Shown: positions 43,334 to 52,968 of the stretch, piece by piece
Numbering within the stretch: position 1 is the stretch's first letter
Layout of the letters: each line of letters opens with the position of its first letter
Assembly (NCBI GenBank): GCA_050953105.1
Contig: JBMNMA010000001.1
Coordinates: 124,001 to 188,000, forward strand
Length of the DNA stretch: 64,000 bases
Origin: UBA1206 sp050953105
GTDB taxonomy: Bacteria > Bacillota > Clostridia > Oscillospirales > CAG-382
Direction: 5' to 3'
Notes under the pieces: model-generated
Database searches by the model: none
Told to the model about the DNA's origin: nothing
What the model saw: only the letters and a program-made list of their open reading frames with translations
Translations under genes and position numbers: made by a program

Positions 43334-44059
43334 TTAATTGAAACCCTTTGAAAAAGTCCAGAGGACGGTATGGGTAAAGGCCTTTATCAAGCCATTGGCG
43401 GGAAAACCGAAAGATATTGTTATCGGTATCGAAATTAAAAATATAACAGCCGCTGCCGCAAGGGATAAGGTTAAAAAGCCTTTAGGGTCGGTTGATTTTT
43501 TAGTAAAGAAATTTTCTGCATGCGTTTGGGTTTTAAGCTTGTCGGCATAACATACGGTTGTGTCCAGTAAAAGCCGTACAGAGCAGAATATAAGGATTAA
43601 CGGGGATGAAAACATCCACCGGACCTCTTCACTAACAAATTCATTATTTATATTACAAGAAATCTGAATGCACCACAGTGTGGCAATTAAAATGCCTAAC
43701 ATTACGCCGCCGGAAAGCATCAAAGCAAGTTTAAGTGGGATTTTGCCTTTTCCAATGGCCAAGACCAAAAAGCTTATTATGGCAACAGCCAGAAATGCTA
43801 CTAAAACGGGATAATATGTCGGGGACACGGGTAGTGTAAATTCCTGCACCACTTCATTGCCCAAGTAACCCATACCGTAAAATTCTCCCAGTATGACATA
43901 AACCCCGGTAAAAAAGGCAACCAGGTCGATTATGTAAAGAAGCGCCGGGTATTTTTTCCGGCCCCTTAAAAGGAGTAGAGCATTGATTATCGGTGTCAGA
44001 ATCAAAATGCCATAAATGACATATCCTAAAACTCCTAAAACATCCAAAAACATATTCAT
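43334..44059 (-). CDS. Unrecognised multi-pass membrane protein
   Basis: 241 residues with about six membrane helices: roughly 5-28, 40-62, 80-100, 110-132, 148-165 and 195-220. No recognised motif; the loops are short. AGGAGG precedes the ATG. It has its own promoter (44107-44134) and lies between mazG and the SpoVB-like gene. I cannot name a family. Confidence 0.65.
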   Translation of the reverse strand: MNMFLDVLGVLGYVIYGILILTPIINALLLLRGRKKYPALLYIIDLVAFFTGVYVILGEFYGMGYLGNEVVQEFTLPVSPTYYPVLVAFLAVAIISFLVLAIGKGKIPLKLALMLSGGVMLGILIATLWCIQISCNINNEFVSEEVRWMFSSPLILIFCSVRLLLDTTVCYADKLKTQTHAENFFTKKSTDPKGFLTLSLAAAAVIFLISIPITISFGFPANGLIKAFTHTVLWTFSKGFN

Positions 44060-44106
44060 TTTAACTCCTCCTGTTTTTATATTGATTTACCTTTATATGC
44101 CTTTAC

Positions 44107-44134
44107 AGTATAGCACATTACATACGGATTTCAA
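44107..44134 (-). promoter_or_regulatory. Promoter of the unrecognised membrane protein
   Basis: On the minus strand TTGAAA (44129-44134), 16-base spacer, TATACT (44107-44112). Confidence 0.65.
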
Positions 44135-44171
44135 TGGTAAAACAGGAAAAAAGGGGTTAAAATTTTTCAAA

Positions 44172-45845
44172 TTACTCTTTAAGCAGGCCTTTTCTTATCA
44201 AAAAGGCGGCGATGGTTCTGCCTTTGGGAAGTAACCTTACTTCGTCGGCGGTTATGCCTTTGGTAACAAGCATTGCTACAACATAAACCGCAACCCCTAC
44301 TGCTCCGGCAAGGAAAAGAATAATTAAAGAATTTAATCTGGTTTCGGCTTGTAATATATACTGGCCCAGCTTTACCACGCCGTAGGCCGACAGTCCGCAG
44401 GCGGCGGCACAGAAAAAGGGCTTGAAAAACAGCTTATACAACGATATTTTAAACGACCGGTATTTTCTTAAAAACAGCATGTTCATGATTAAAGCCGAAA
44501 TGTAGCAGGCCACCGAGGCAAGGGGTGCGCCGTAAATGCCTATTTCGGGTATCGAAACCAGGCCGATTTCAAGGCCTACCAGGAAAACCATACCCACACC
44601 GACGGATATTACCGGCAGGTGCTGGCGTCCCACCGCCTGAAGGAGGGCGTTGGTGGTGGAAAGGAGGGATATAAAAATTATGCCGATAGACAGTATCATT
44701 AGGGAGTTGGAAGCGATATCTATGGGCATATAGGGTTTACCGTTCCACAGCCTGACAAGGTTGTCGGCGCTGCCGAAGTTGGCACCGTAAATCAAGGCTA
44801 TTGCCGGACGGGAAACGGCAAACATGCCAAAGGCGCAGGGTAGGGCGATTATCGCCGATATCCGCACCGAGGAATATATGTAATTGTCGGCCTGTTTCTG
44901 GTCGTTGACGGCAAGGGCTGACGACACCGCAGGCAGAATGGAAATGGCTATGGGAAAAACGAGGGTTGCGGGAAGCAGGTCGGAAATGGACAACGTAAGG
45001 CTGGTATAGGCAGTATAAAGGTCCTCGGCAATTTTGCCGTCCACCCCGGAACCGATAAGGAAGTTGTTTATAACCAGGGTGTCAAGAAACTGGGAAAAAT
45101 ACAGCGCCGAGGAGGTTATGGTTACCGGCAGGGCGATTTTAACAAGATTTTTATAAATGGTCGAATAACTGTCGGTATCCTCTATACCCACAAAGGTATC
45201 CTTTTTTTCAAAGAAATACTTATAGATAATCATATAAATCATTGCCGCCACTGTGCCTATGGTAATGCCGGCAATGGCAAAAGCGGCCTGAACCAGGGGT
45301 GAATAACCCATGGCTATGGCATACCTGGCACCGCCAAGACCTAAGGCCAGCTTGCATATTGCCTCTATTAACTGGCTTACCGCCGTGGGCACCATGTTGC
45401 GAAGGCCCTGGAAATATCCCCGCAGTGCGGAGGATATGCATATAAGCAGCAGGGTGGGGGAAATAACCTTCATGGCCAGAGCTGCATCGGCATGGTTTGT
45501 CCGCCTTGCTATGGCATCTGAACCGAAAAACATGACAAGAGTGCAAAGCAGGCCTATTGTGCCGAACAAAATTAAACCTGAACGGAAAATCCGCTTTATT
45601 TCGGTTTTCCGTTCAAGCTTTCTTGACGATGCCACCATGCGGGAAATTGCCACTGGCAGCCCGGAGGTGGATACCATGTAAAGCATGGCATACACCGAAT
45701 AAGCGGCTGTGTATATTCCCGTTGCCCCCTGAAGCATGTTTGTAAGGGGGATTCTGAAGGCCACACCTATTATTTTAACGATTAAATTTGATAACGATAT
45801 TACCAGAGCCTCGGTTAAAAAAGACCCTGCCTGTTTTTCATTCAT
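44172..45845 (-). CDS. SpoVB/MurJ-like MOP-superfamily flippase
   Basis: 557 residues, fourteen helices, with SFLTEALVISLSNLIVKIIG at the N-terminus and GARYAIAMGY. These are the features of the polysaccharide export (MATE/MOP) family that includes YabM and SpoVB in Bacillus. It likely flips a lipid-linked sugar, either for spore cortex or the main wall. The choice between SpoVB, YabM and MurJ is not possible by eye. AGGAAGT precedes the ATG; it lies 15 bases after the kinase gene. Confidence 0.85.
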   Translation of the reverse strand: MNEKQAGSFLTEALVISLSNLIVKIIGVAFRIPLTNMLQGATGIYTAAYSVYAMLYMVSTSGLPVAISRMVASSRKLERKTEIKRIFRSGLILFGTIGLLCTLVMFFGSDAIARRTNHADAALAMKVISPTLLLICISSALRGYFQGLRNMVPTAVSQLIEAICKLALGLGGARYAIAMGYSPLVQAAFAIAGITIGTVAAMIYMIIYKYFFEKKDTFVGIEDTDSYSTIYKNLVKIALPVTITSSALYFSQFLDTLVINNFLIGSGVDGKIAEDLYTAYTSLTLSISDLLPATLVFPIAISILPAVSSALAVNDQKQADNYIYSSVRISAIIALPCAFGMFAVSRPAIALIYGANFGSADNLVRLWNGKPYMPIDIASNSLMILSIGIIFISLLSTTNALLQAVGRQHLPVISVGVGMVFLVGLEIGLVSIPEIGIYGAPLASVACYISALIMNMLFLRKYRSFKISLYKLFFKPFFCAAACGLSAYGVVKLGQYILQAETRLNSLIILFLAGAVGVAVYVVAMLVTKGITADEVRLLPKGRTIAAFLIRKGLLKE

Positions 45846-45860
45846 ATTTACTTCCTGTAA

Positions 45861-46631
45861 TCAGTCTGTTTTTAGAAACTCCCACAAAAGTGACGAGGGC
45901 GGGATAAGCTTTTTGTCAAGGGGATCCACCGCCGACAGCAAATTCAAAAGGTATTCGGCTTTGGCATAGTAAATGCTGCCTTTGTCCACCTTTTCAAGGA
46001 CAGCCACGCCTTCGCTTTTCAATGCCGAAAGCTCGTATTCGAAAAAGGTGTTAATAACCGTGTCGGATATAGGTTTGAATGGGAAAATATATTTCATTTC
46101 CCCGTTTTTCACATTGTCCCACAACGAAAAGGTAACCTCTGCCGAGGCATTGCGGTAGTTGTTGTCCCGGACAAGGCGGCGGAGAAGCTTGGCATCATAA
46201 GCCGGGCTTTCGCAGTTAAGATATATTCGGTAGGAGTTGGAGTGGCTTTCTTCGCCGATAATTTCGGGATTTAACGCATGAAGGCCCTCCACCACGATAA
46301 AGGTATGCTCGTCGGGGGTTATAAGCCGCCATTCGTCAAGACGGCGGCGTTTTTTAAAGTCAAAAACGGGAAGACGGGTGGGCTTTCTTTCGGATATCGA
46401 GTCAAAGGTGTGCCTGAGCAGCGGCAGGTCAAGGCATTCTGGGGACTCATAGTCGGGAATACCGTCTTTTAATTTGGGCTTTTCGTCGGGATTAAGGTAA
46501 AAATCGTCAAGGGATATGGTTTCGGCATGGCCGCCGCTTTTTTCGATTTCTTCATCTATTTTAATTGACGTTGTGGTTTTTCCCGCACAGGAAGCGCCGG
46601 CAAGTAATATAAGGTGCTTTCGGCTGTCCAT
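45861..46631 (-). CDS. Uridine kinase/phosphoribulokinase-family nucleoside kinase, start uncertain
   Basis: 256 residues from ATG 46631. Walker A is GASCAGKTTT, then SLDDFYLN and an FIVVEGLHALNPE strand, as in uridine kinase relatives. The reading frame stays open and looks coding for 26 further codons upstream (ESYVNAVNAAVHKA), to a TGA at 46712. No ATG, GTG or TTG occurs there; AAAGG at 46720-46724 would favour an ATA (46709) or ATT (46706). So either a rare start or a truncated protein is used. Confidence 0.85.
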   Translation of the reverse strand: MDSRKHLILLAGASCAGKTTTSIKIDEEIEKSGGHAETISLDDFYLNPDEKPKLKDGIPDYESPECLDLPLLRHTFDSISERKPTRLPVFDFKKRRRLDEWRLITPDEHTFIVVEGLHALNPEIIGEESHSNSYRIYLNCESPAYDAKLLRRLVRDNNYRNASAEVTFSLWDNVKNGEMKYIFPFKPISDTVINTFFEYELSALKSEGVAVLEKVDKGSIYYAKAEYLLNLLSAVDPLDKKLIPPSSLLWEFLKTD

Positions 46632-46715
46632 AGCTTTGTGTACGGCGGCATTAACGGCGTTTACATAGGATTCCTCGCAGGAAATTATAAATTCTCTATC
46701 GTAAATTATGGCTGC

Positions 46716-48188
46716 TCATCCTTTCGCAAAAAACGATTTTATCGCCTCTTCGCCTATTCCCTCCTCTTTTTCAAGATATTCGAAGGGGTATTTGGGGAAG
46801 GCGATTCTGTCTATATGTTCGCCGTCGGCCGACACCAGCTTGGTTATAGCCCCTGCTCCGCAGGCAAAGACGGTGGAGGTTTCCTCCATCATCATAACAT
46901 TATACAACCCCTCGTGTCCGGGCAGTGAAAAGCCGGTGTTTTCCCCGTTGCCCACTGTCCGCTTCTGGCGGTAAAGGTAGTAGGGGTTGTAGCCGCTGTC
47001 TGCCAAAGTCCTGCCGGCGTGGGACACGCACTCCCTTGCCTGATTCCCCACCGGGTCGAAAAAGGCGTCCTCGTTTTTCATTTCCGAGGCGTTTTTTATT
47101 GAAAGGGTGTGGACTGTTATGTTTTCAAAGCCGAGGTTTATTACATCCTCAAGGGATTTGGAAAAGGAGTCAAAGGTATCACCCGGCAGGCCGGCTATAA
47201 GGTCGGCGTTGACGGTTTTGAAATTGTATTTTTTAACGTTCTCTGCCGCCCTAAAAAAGTCTGCCACGGTATGTTTTCTGCCGATAGCGTCAAGGACGGC
47301 CTGATTGGTGGTCTGGGGATTTACCGAAATCCGGTCAACCCCGTATTTTTTAATAATTTCAAGCTTTTCTCCTTCAAGGGTGTCGGGACGGCCCCCTTCG
47401 AAGGAAAATTCCCGCATGTTTTCCATGGGTATGTGTTTGCTTATTGCCGAAAACAAATATTCAAGCTGGTCTTTAGATAAAAAAGAGGGAGTTCCCCCGC
47501 CGATGTAAAGGGCAACAGGTAAAAATCCCGTTTCTTTTATTATCTGCCCGGTTTTTTCAATGTCCCCGACAAGCCTTTTCAAGTAATCGGGGATAAGGCT
47601 AAACAGCTTTTTGTTGGAATAGGACACAAAGGAACAGTAGTCGCACCTTGTGGGGCAAAAGGGGATAGAAATATAAACGCCGCAGTGTTTTGGACCAAGC
47701 GACGACAGCAGCTTTATTTCGTTATAGGCGGTGTTTATGGAAAGGCTTGTTTTTTCTTCACTTACATTATAGTCATTTTCGAAAAGCCGTCTTACCTTTT
47801 TTTCGGAAAATCCCCGTTCAAGGTAAAACCTTGCCCGCTTTACCGGCCTTAACCCGGTCAGATATCCCCACGGAGGGTAAAAGCCGAAAAGCTTTTCGCC
47901 GGCTTTTAAAAAGGCTTTTCCCGTAATTGCGGCGGCGATATCCTCCTTTGGTGTGGGGATTGTAAATATCACATCCTCCTCACGGCATTCTGCTTCCGCC
48001 GAGCCGAAGGGGGTGTTGATTTTACAAAACGCATAGAGTCCCGAAGGAGTGTTTTCAAGCTTAAAATACGCCGAATTGGGGGATAGGTCGTTTTCGGGAA
48101 ATTTTTCCGAATGGAAATACAATAAACACAAAGATTTAAAGTGGTAGTCGTTAAGGTATGGTGTTTGATTTTCAATAAATACTTTCAT
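46716..48188 (-). CDS. hemZ: Oxygen-independent coproporphyrinogen III dehydrogenase-like HemZ
   Basis: 490 residues. The radical SAM site is PFCPTRCDYCSF (about 170) and the HemZ-type signature FEGGRPDT occurs near 265, in place of the EANP of HemN. An N-terminal region of about 160 residues precedes the TIM barrel, as in HemZ. It decarboxylates coproporphyrinogen III or has a related heme-handling role. It follows dtd by two bases. Confidence 0.9.
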   Translation of the reverse strand: MKVFIENQTPYLNDYHFKSLCLLYFHSEKFPENDLSPNSAYFKLENTPSGLYAFCKINTPFGSAEAECREEDVIFTIPTPKEDIAAAITGKAFLKAGEKLFGFYPPWGYLTGLRPVKRARFYLERGFSEKKVRRLFENDYNVSEEKTSLSINTAYNEIKLLSSLGPKHCGVYISIPFCPTRCDYCSFVSYSNKKLFSLIPDYLKRLVGDIEKTGQIIKETGFLPVALYIGGGTPSFLSKDQLEYLFSAISKHIPMENMREFSFEGGRPDTLEGEKLEIIKKYGVDRISVNPQTTNQAVLDAIGRKHTVADFFRAAENVKKYNFKTVNADLIAGLPGDTFDSFSKSLEDVINLGFENITVHTLSIKNASEMKNEDAFFDPVGNQARECVSHAGRTLADSGYNPYYLYRQKRTVGNGENTGFSLPGHEGLYNVMMMEETSTVFACGAGAITKLVSADGEHIDRIAFPKYPFEYLEKEEGIGEEAIKSFFAKG

Positions 48189-48190
48189 TC

Positions 48191-48634
48191 TTAAAATTCG
48201 CTGCTGTCTATTATTATATTAACGGGGCCGTCGTTTAGCGCCTCGATATGCATATGGGCGCCGAAAATTCCCGACTGAACCGGAACAAATGCCGACAGTT
48301 CCTTTTTGAAAAGTTCAAAAAATTCGTTTGCTTTATCTGCCGGGCAGGAATAGGTAAAATCGGGGCGGTTGGTGCGCTTTACCCTGCCGTAAAGGGTGAA
48401 GTTGGATATAACCAGCGCCGAGCCGCCTATGTCAACGGCGGATTTATTTATCTTGCCGTCATTATCGGGAAATATACGCAGTCTGCCGATTTTTGAAGCG
48501 GTTTTTATAACATCCTCCTCAGTGTCGTCGGTGCAGAAACCCACCACCACCAGCATACCCTTGTCTATTTCACCGGTGATATTGCCGTCAACCACGCATT
48601 TTGCCCTGTCAACACGGGAAACAATTGCTCTCAT
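48191..48634 (-). CDS. dtd: D-aminoacyl-tRNA deacylase
   Basis: 147 residues, full length. RVDRAKCVVDG at the N-terminus and NDGPVN near the C-terminus fit Dtd; the Gly-Pro of the cross-subunit site is kept. The active-site motif reads SNFTLYG rather than the usual SQFTLYG. It removes D-amino acids from tRNA. Its ATG overlaps the relA stop (ATGA), so it is coupled to relA, the usual neighbour. Confidence 0.94.
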   Translation of the reverse strand: MRAIVSRVDRAKCVVDGNITGEIDKGMLVVVGFCTDDTEEDVIKTASKIGRLRIFPDNDGKINKSAVDIGGSALVISNFTLYGRVKRTNRPDFTYSCPADKANEFFELFKKELSAFVPVQSGIFGAHMHIEALNDGPVNIIIDSSEF

Positions 48635-50844
48635 GCCTTACCTCTTGCCACGTCCCTGACTCCGGACAGCTTTTTCATGTTTTTGATAATGTTTTTAAGA
48701 TGCTCAATGTTCGAGCATTTGAGAACGACCTGAAGTATCATGTCGTCACCGTTTTCCCTTGCCTTTATCGACACGATAGCCACCTTCATGTCCGAAAGGG
48801 CCAGTGTTACGTCGGCTATCAGCTTTTGAGAATAGGAGGCGTATATATTAAGGCTGGCTTCAAAGTCGCCGAACTGCTGCTTTTCGACAGACTCCGCCCA
48901 GGACGCAACAACCCAGCGGTCCTTGTCCTCGGGGCGTTTTAGGCCTGCTACTACGTTTTCACAATCGTATTTGTGAATGGATATGCCGAAACCCTTGGTT
49001 ATAAAGCCGATTATTGCGTCGCCGGGGAGGGGGTTGCAGCACTTGGCAAACTTGACGGCGCACCCCTTTACGCTGTCGATGATAACCGACTGGGCTTTGG
49101 GGATGACAGTTTTGCGTTCAAGCTTCTTCTGAACCTCCTGAGCCTTCTGGAGGGTATCTTCCGGGGTGATGGGGTTAACCACCCGCTCGAACTCGTCCCG
49201 CAGCTTGGAGGCGATTTTGGAAACCGAAAGCCCGCCGTAGCCGATATTGTTGTATAAATCCTCGGTGTCGGCCATGCTCATACGTTCGGCCACGTTTTTG
49301 ACGATTTCTTCCTTCTGAGCTTCGGTAAAGGGGCGGCCGTAGCGGCGAAGTTCCTTGTCAACCTCGTATTTGCCTATGATGATATTTTCGGACCGCATTT
49401 CTTTTTTAAAGAACTGCTTTATTTTGTTCCTTGCCTCTGCCGACCGCACCAGCTTAAGCCAGTCGCGGCTGGGGCCTTTGGAGGCGGATGAGGTGATTAT
49501 TTCGACTATCTGGCCGTTTTCAAGGATATAGTCGATAGGAACTATCTTGCCGTTTACCTTTGCACCCACCATTTTGTTACCCACCGCCGAATGGATGGCG
49601 TAGGCAAAGTCTATGGTGTTTGAACCGGCAGGCAGGGATACCACGTCCCCCTTGGGGGTAAAGACGAAGGTTTCGTCGTCGAACATGTCGATTTTAAGGG
49701 GGCGTAAAAATTCGTCGGCATCCACCAGGTCCTTTTCGGTTTCAAGGAGGGTGCGCAGCCATTTATATTTTTCGTCTGCGTCTTTTTTGGTCTGGTCGCC
49801 GGATTTGTATTTCCAGTGGGCGGCAAGACCGTATTCGGCGATTTCGTGCATTTCCTCGGTGCGTATCTGAACCTCAAAGGGAATGCCGTCATGGCCTATA
49901 ACGGTGGTATGAAGGGAGCGATACAGATTGGGCTTGGGGGTGGAGATATAGTCCTTAAACCTGCCGGGCATTGAGTTGAACTGCTCGTGGATAACCCCCA
50001 AAGAGGTATAACACTCCATTTCGGTTTTAACGATGATCCGTATGGCGTAAAAGTCATAGATTTCGTCAAAGGCCTTGTTCTGGTTATACATCTTGCGGTA
50101 TATTGAATAAATTGACTTAATGCGGCTTTCAAGGCGGAAATTTATCCCCTGCTCTTTAAGCGCCTCGGCCACCATTTCGTTTGCCCTTGCCAGAAAGCCT
50201 TCGTTTTCGGCTATGCGTTTTTGAATAAGCTGGCGTATTTCCTCAAAGGCAATTGGGTCAAGGTATTGCAGAGCCAGCGTTTCAAGCTCCTGCTTTATCT
50301 TTTGGATACCAAGCCTATGGGCAAGGGGGGCATAAACATGCATTGTCTCAAGGGCAATGGAACGCTGCTTATTTTCGTCCCGGTAGCACAAGGTGCGCAT
50401 GTTATGAAGCCGGTCGGCAAGCTTAATAAATATTACCCTTATGTCCTTGGACATGGCAAGGAACATTTTGCGGAGATTTTCTATCGATTCATCCTGCTTT
50501 GTTTCAAAGGGGATATGGATAAGCTTTGTTACCCCGTCCACCAGGTCGGCCACTTCCTGACCGAATTCCTTTTTGATTACGTTAAGGTCAACTATTCCCC
50601 CGGAATCTTCAACGGTGTCGTGAAGGAGGGCGGCGCAGATTGAATCGGTGTCAAGCATGAGGTCGGCCACAATAGTCGCCACCGAAATTGGGTGGACGAT
50701 ATAGGCCTCGCCGGATATGCGCTTTTGGCCGGCATGGGCTTTTTCCGCAAGCAGATAAGCGCGTGTAATCTTTTCAAGGTCATACACGCCCTTTTCGGAA
50801 AGGACTTTATACAGTTGTTCAAATTCTGGAGTCATATTGCTCAC
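48631..50844 (-). CDS. relA: Bifunctional (p)ppGpp synthetase/hydrolase RelA/SpoT (Rel)
   Basis: 737 residues, full domain set: HD hydrolase (ALLHDTVEDSGG near 70), synthetase (YRSLHTTVIG near 300), TGS (VFTPKGDVVSLPAG near 390), a zinc-finger-like part (CAVKFAKCCNPLPGD) and a C-terminal ACT domain. It makes and degrades the stringent alarmone. Active-site residues of both domains appear intact. It lies between recJ and dtd. Confidence 0.97.
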   Translation of the reverse strand: MSNMTPEFEQLYKVLSEKGVYDLEKITRAYLLAEKAHAGQKRISGEAYIVHPISVATIVADLMLDTDSICAALLHDTVEDSGGIVDLNVIKKEFGQEVADLVDGVTKLIHIPFETKQDESIENLRKMFLAMSKDIRVIFIKLADRLHNMRTLCYRDENKQRSIALETMHVYAPLAHRLGIQKIKQELETLALQYLDPIAFEEIRQLIQKRIAENEGFLARANEMVAEALKEQGINFRLESRIKSIYSIYRKMYNQNKAFDEIYDFYAIRIIVKTEMECYTSLGVIHEQFNSMPGRFKDYISTPKPNLYRSLHTTVIGHDGIPFEVQIRTEEMHEIAEYGLAAHWKYKSGDQTKKDADEKYKWLRTLLETEKDLVDADEFLRPLKIDMFDDETFVFTPKGDVVSLPAGSNTIDFAYAIHSAVGNKMVGAKVNGKIVPIDYILENGQIVEIITSSASKGPSRDWLKLVRSAEARNKIKQFFKKEMRSENIIIGKYEVDKELRRYGRPFTEAQKEEIVKNVAERMSMADTEDLYNNIGYGGLSVSKIASKLRDEFERVVNPITPEDTLQKAQEVQKKLERKTVIPKAQSVIIDSVKGCAVKFAKCCNPLPGDAIIGFITKGFGISIHKYDCENVVAGLKRPEDKDRWVVASWAESVEKQQFGDFEASLNIYASYSQKLIADVTLALSDMKVAIVSIKARENGDDMILQVVLKCSNIEHLKNIIKNMKKLSGVRDVARGKA

Positions 50845-50874
50845 TTTTTCCTCTGCCTGCGGCGTCTTTATTTT

Positions 50875-52965
50875 TCAGCGCTTAAGCGTCCTTTGTTTTA
50901 ATTGCTTCAGTGTTTCAGATTTGTCAAGGTCAACCTTTTGGGCTGCGGGGATTATTTTTATTTCCATAATGTCGTTGCCCCGCACCTTTATGGTTTCGGC
51001 CAGTCCGAATTCGGTCATAACGTCTATTACGGTTTTGATTTTGCAAAGGTCAAGAACGGCGTTTTCGGTAATTTCTATACGCCTTTTAAGGTATCTAACC
51101 GAAATACGCCTGCGTTCCCCGGAAAGCTCCCGCTTAAGTACCCGGTATACGGTTTTGAAATCCTCTACTGTGGGGATAATTTCCGGCGGTAAGTCGGACA
51201 TATCGTCCCGGTCTTTAACTTTTGAATAAATTTCCCTTGACTTGCAGATTGCCTGCCTTTCGTTGTCGCAGGGGCGGACGGCCCGTATTAAAAGCTGCGG
51301 GTAGGAGCTGCCGTTGAATTCGTTAATCCCCAGGCTGCAGGCAATTTCGCACACATCCCCTCGGCAGAAGGGAAATTCACAATGGCTTATTCCGAAATAA
51401 ACGGCGTTTACCTCTTTCCGTCCCATCCTGTCCCGTATTTTCAGTCTTATATGCTTGTCGCTGGACAAAGGCATGATATCGGTTATAACCGCATTTTTAA
51501 GTAAAAACTGGGGAACGGGGTTGGAAAGACCGTAGGGTTCGAGCAAAAGCAAATCAAAGGCGTTTTCTATGGTAATTTCGTCAAAGAACAGCTCGCAGTC
51601 GATATCCACCGGCATAAGGGTGTTTTTGTTTTCAAGCTGCTCCCGTGACAAGCGTTCAAATCTTTCAACAAATTCTGAAAGATGTTTTTTCTCTATGGAA
51701 AGGCCGGCGGCAAGCTCATGGCCGCCGTATTCTATAAGCAGGTCGGAGCATTTTTCTAAAATCTCGGTAAGGCTTAACCCCTTAACCGACCGGCCACTTC
51801 CCTTGCCGATATCACCGTCAAAGGAAAAAAGTATGGCAGGCAGGGAATATTTTTCGGCTATTTTGGAGGCTACAACCCCCACAACCCCCTGATGCCAGTT
51901 TTCGGAATATAATATGTAGCTGTACCGGTCCCCCCGGTAGTCGCCTATCTGCTTAATTGCCTCTTCGTATATGGCCTGCTCGGTGTTCTGGCGGATACGG
52001 TTTATTTCGCACAGTTCCTTTGCCAGTATATCGGCTTTGGCGTAATCGGTTTCCAAAAGCAGTTCAAGGGATTTGTCGGCCGAAGCTATCCGCCCGGCGG
52101 CGTTTAATCTCGGCGCAAGAACGTATCCAACGGTGGAGGTGTAAACCTTACGCCTGCCGTGTTCCGCTAAAATACCGGTGTTGTCCATAAGGGCGCAAAG
52201 GCCGGGACGGCAGGTGGTTTCAAGCCTTTTAAGGCCCATGTCCACTATAAGGCGGTTTTCGCAGACTATAGGCATAACGTCTGCTACAGTGCCTATGGCA
52301 ACCAGGTCGGCGTATTCCATTGCCACCTCTTTACAGTTGCCCTCCATGGCACAGACGAGCTTATACGCCACACCCACCCCAGCAAGATGCTTGAAGGGAT
52401 AGGTGCAGTCGGGACGGTGGGGATTGACCACCGCATAGGCGGCAGGCAGTGTGTCCCGGCAGGAGTGATGGTCGGTTATAATAATATCCACACCCAGGGA
52501 CTTGGCGTATTCGGTTTCCTCAATGGCGGTGATGCCGGTATCAACGGTTATTATAAGGTCGGTGTTTTTGGCAATCTCCCCTATGGAGGCCTTGTTTAAG
52601 CCGTAGCCTTCCGACAGACGTTCGGGGATAAAGCACCTGACATTTGCCCCCTTAGAGACAAGATACAGATACAAAACGGTGGTGGAGGTTACCCCGTCCA
52701 CATCATAGTCGCCATATATGCAGATTGACTGCTTTTTGGCTAAGGCTTCATTAATTCGGGCCACGGCCTTGTCCATATCCTTCATAAGGAAGGGATCGAA
52801 CAGTTCGCAGTCGGATTTTTGTAAAAACCGTTGGGCTTTTTCGGGGATGTCATAACCACGGGAGACAAGCACCCTGGCGGTTAGCCTTCCAATGGAAAGG
52901 GCAGAGGAAAGAAATTCCTCCTTTTCCCTGTCAAATGCCGCAACGGACCAGTTTTCACCAAGCAA
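50875..52965 (-). CDS. recJ: Single-stranded-DNA exonuclease RecJ
   Basis: 696 residues. DHH-family motifs: YGDYDVDGVTS near 80, ITDHHSCR near 155, and the DHHA1 part with GGHELAAGLS near 415. The C-terminal ~120 residues are an extra domain found in Firmicute RecJ. It digests 5' single strands in recombination and mismatch repair. The start is a TTG at 52965 with GGAGG eight bases upstream. Confidence 0.96.
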   Translation of the reverse strand: MLGENWSVAAFDREKEEFLSSALSIGRLTARVLVSRGYDIPEKAQRFLQKSDCELFDPFLMKDMDKAVARINEALAKKQSICIYGDYDVDGVTSTTVLYLYLVSKGANVRCFIPERLSEGYGLNKASIGEIAKNTDLIITVDTGITAIEETEYAKSLGVDIIITDHHSCRDTLPAAYAVVNPHRPDCTYPFKHLAGVGVAYKLVCAMEGNCKEVAMEYADLVAIGTVADVMPIVCENRLIVDMGLKRLETTCRPGLCALMDNTGILAEHGRRKVYTSTVGYVLAPRLNAAGRIASADKSLELLLETDYAKADILAKELCEINRIRQNTEQAIYEEAIKQIGDYRGDRYSYILYSENWHQGVVGVVASKIAEKYSLPAILFSFDGDIGKGSGRSVKGLSLTEILEKCSDLLIEYGGHELAAGLSIEKKHLSEFVERFERLSREQLENKNTLMPVDIDCELFFDEITIENAFDLLLLEPYGLSNPVPQFLLKNAVITDIMPLSSDKHIRLKIRDRMGRKEVNAVYFGISHCEFPFCRGDVCEIACSLGINEFNGSSYPQLLIRAVRPCDNERQAICKSREIYSKVKDRDDMSDLPPEIIPTVEDFKTVYRVLKRELSGERRRISVRYLKRRIEITENAVLDLCKIKTVIDVMTEFGLAETIKVRGNDIMEIKIIPAAQKVDLDKSETLKQLKQRTLKR

Positions 52966-52968
52966 TAA

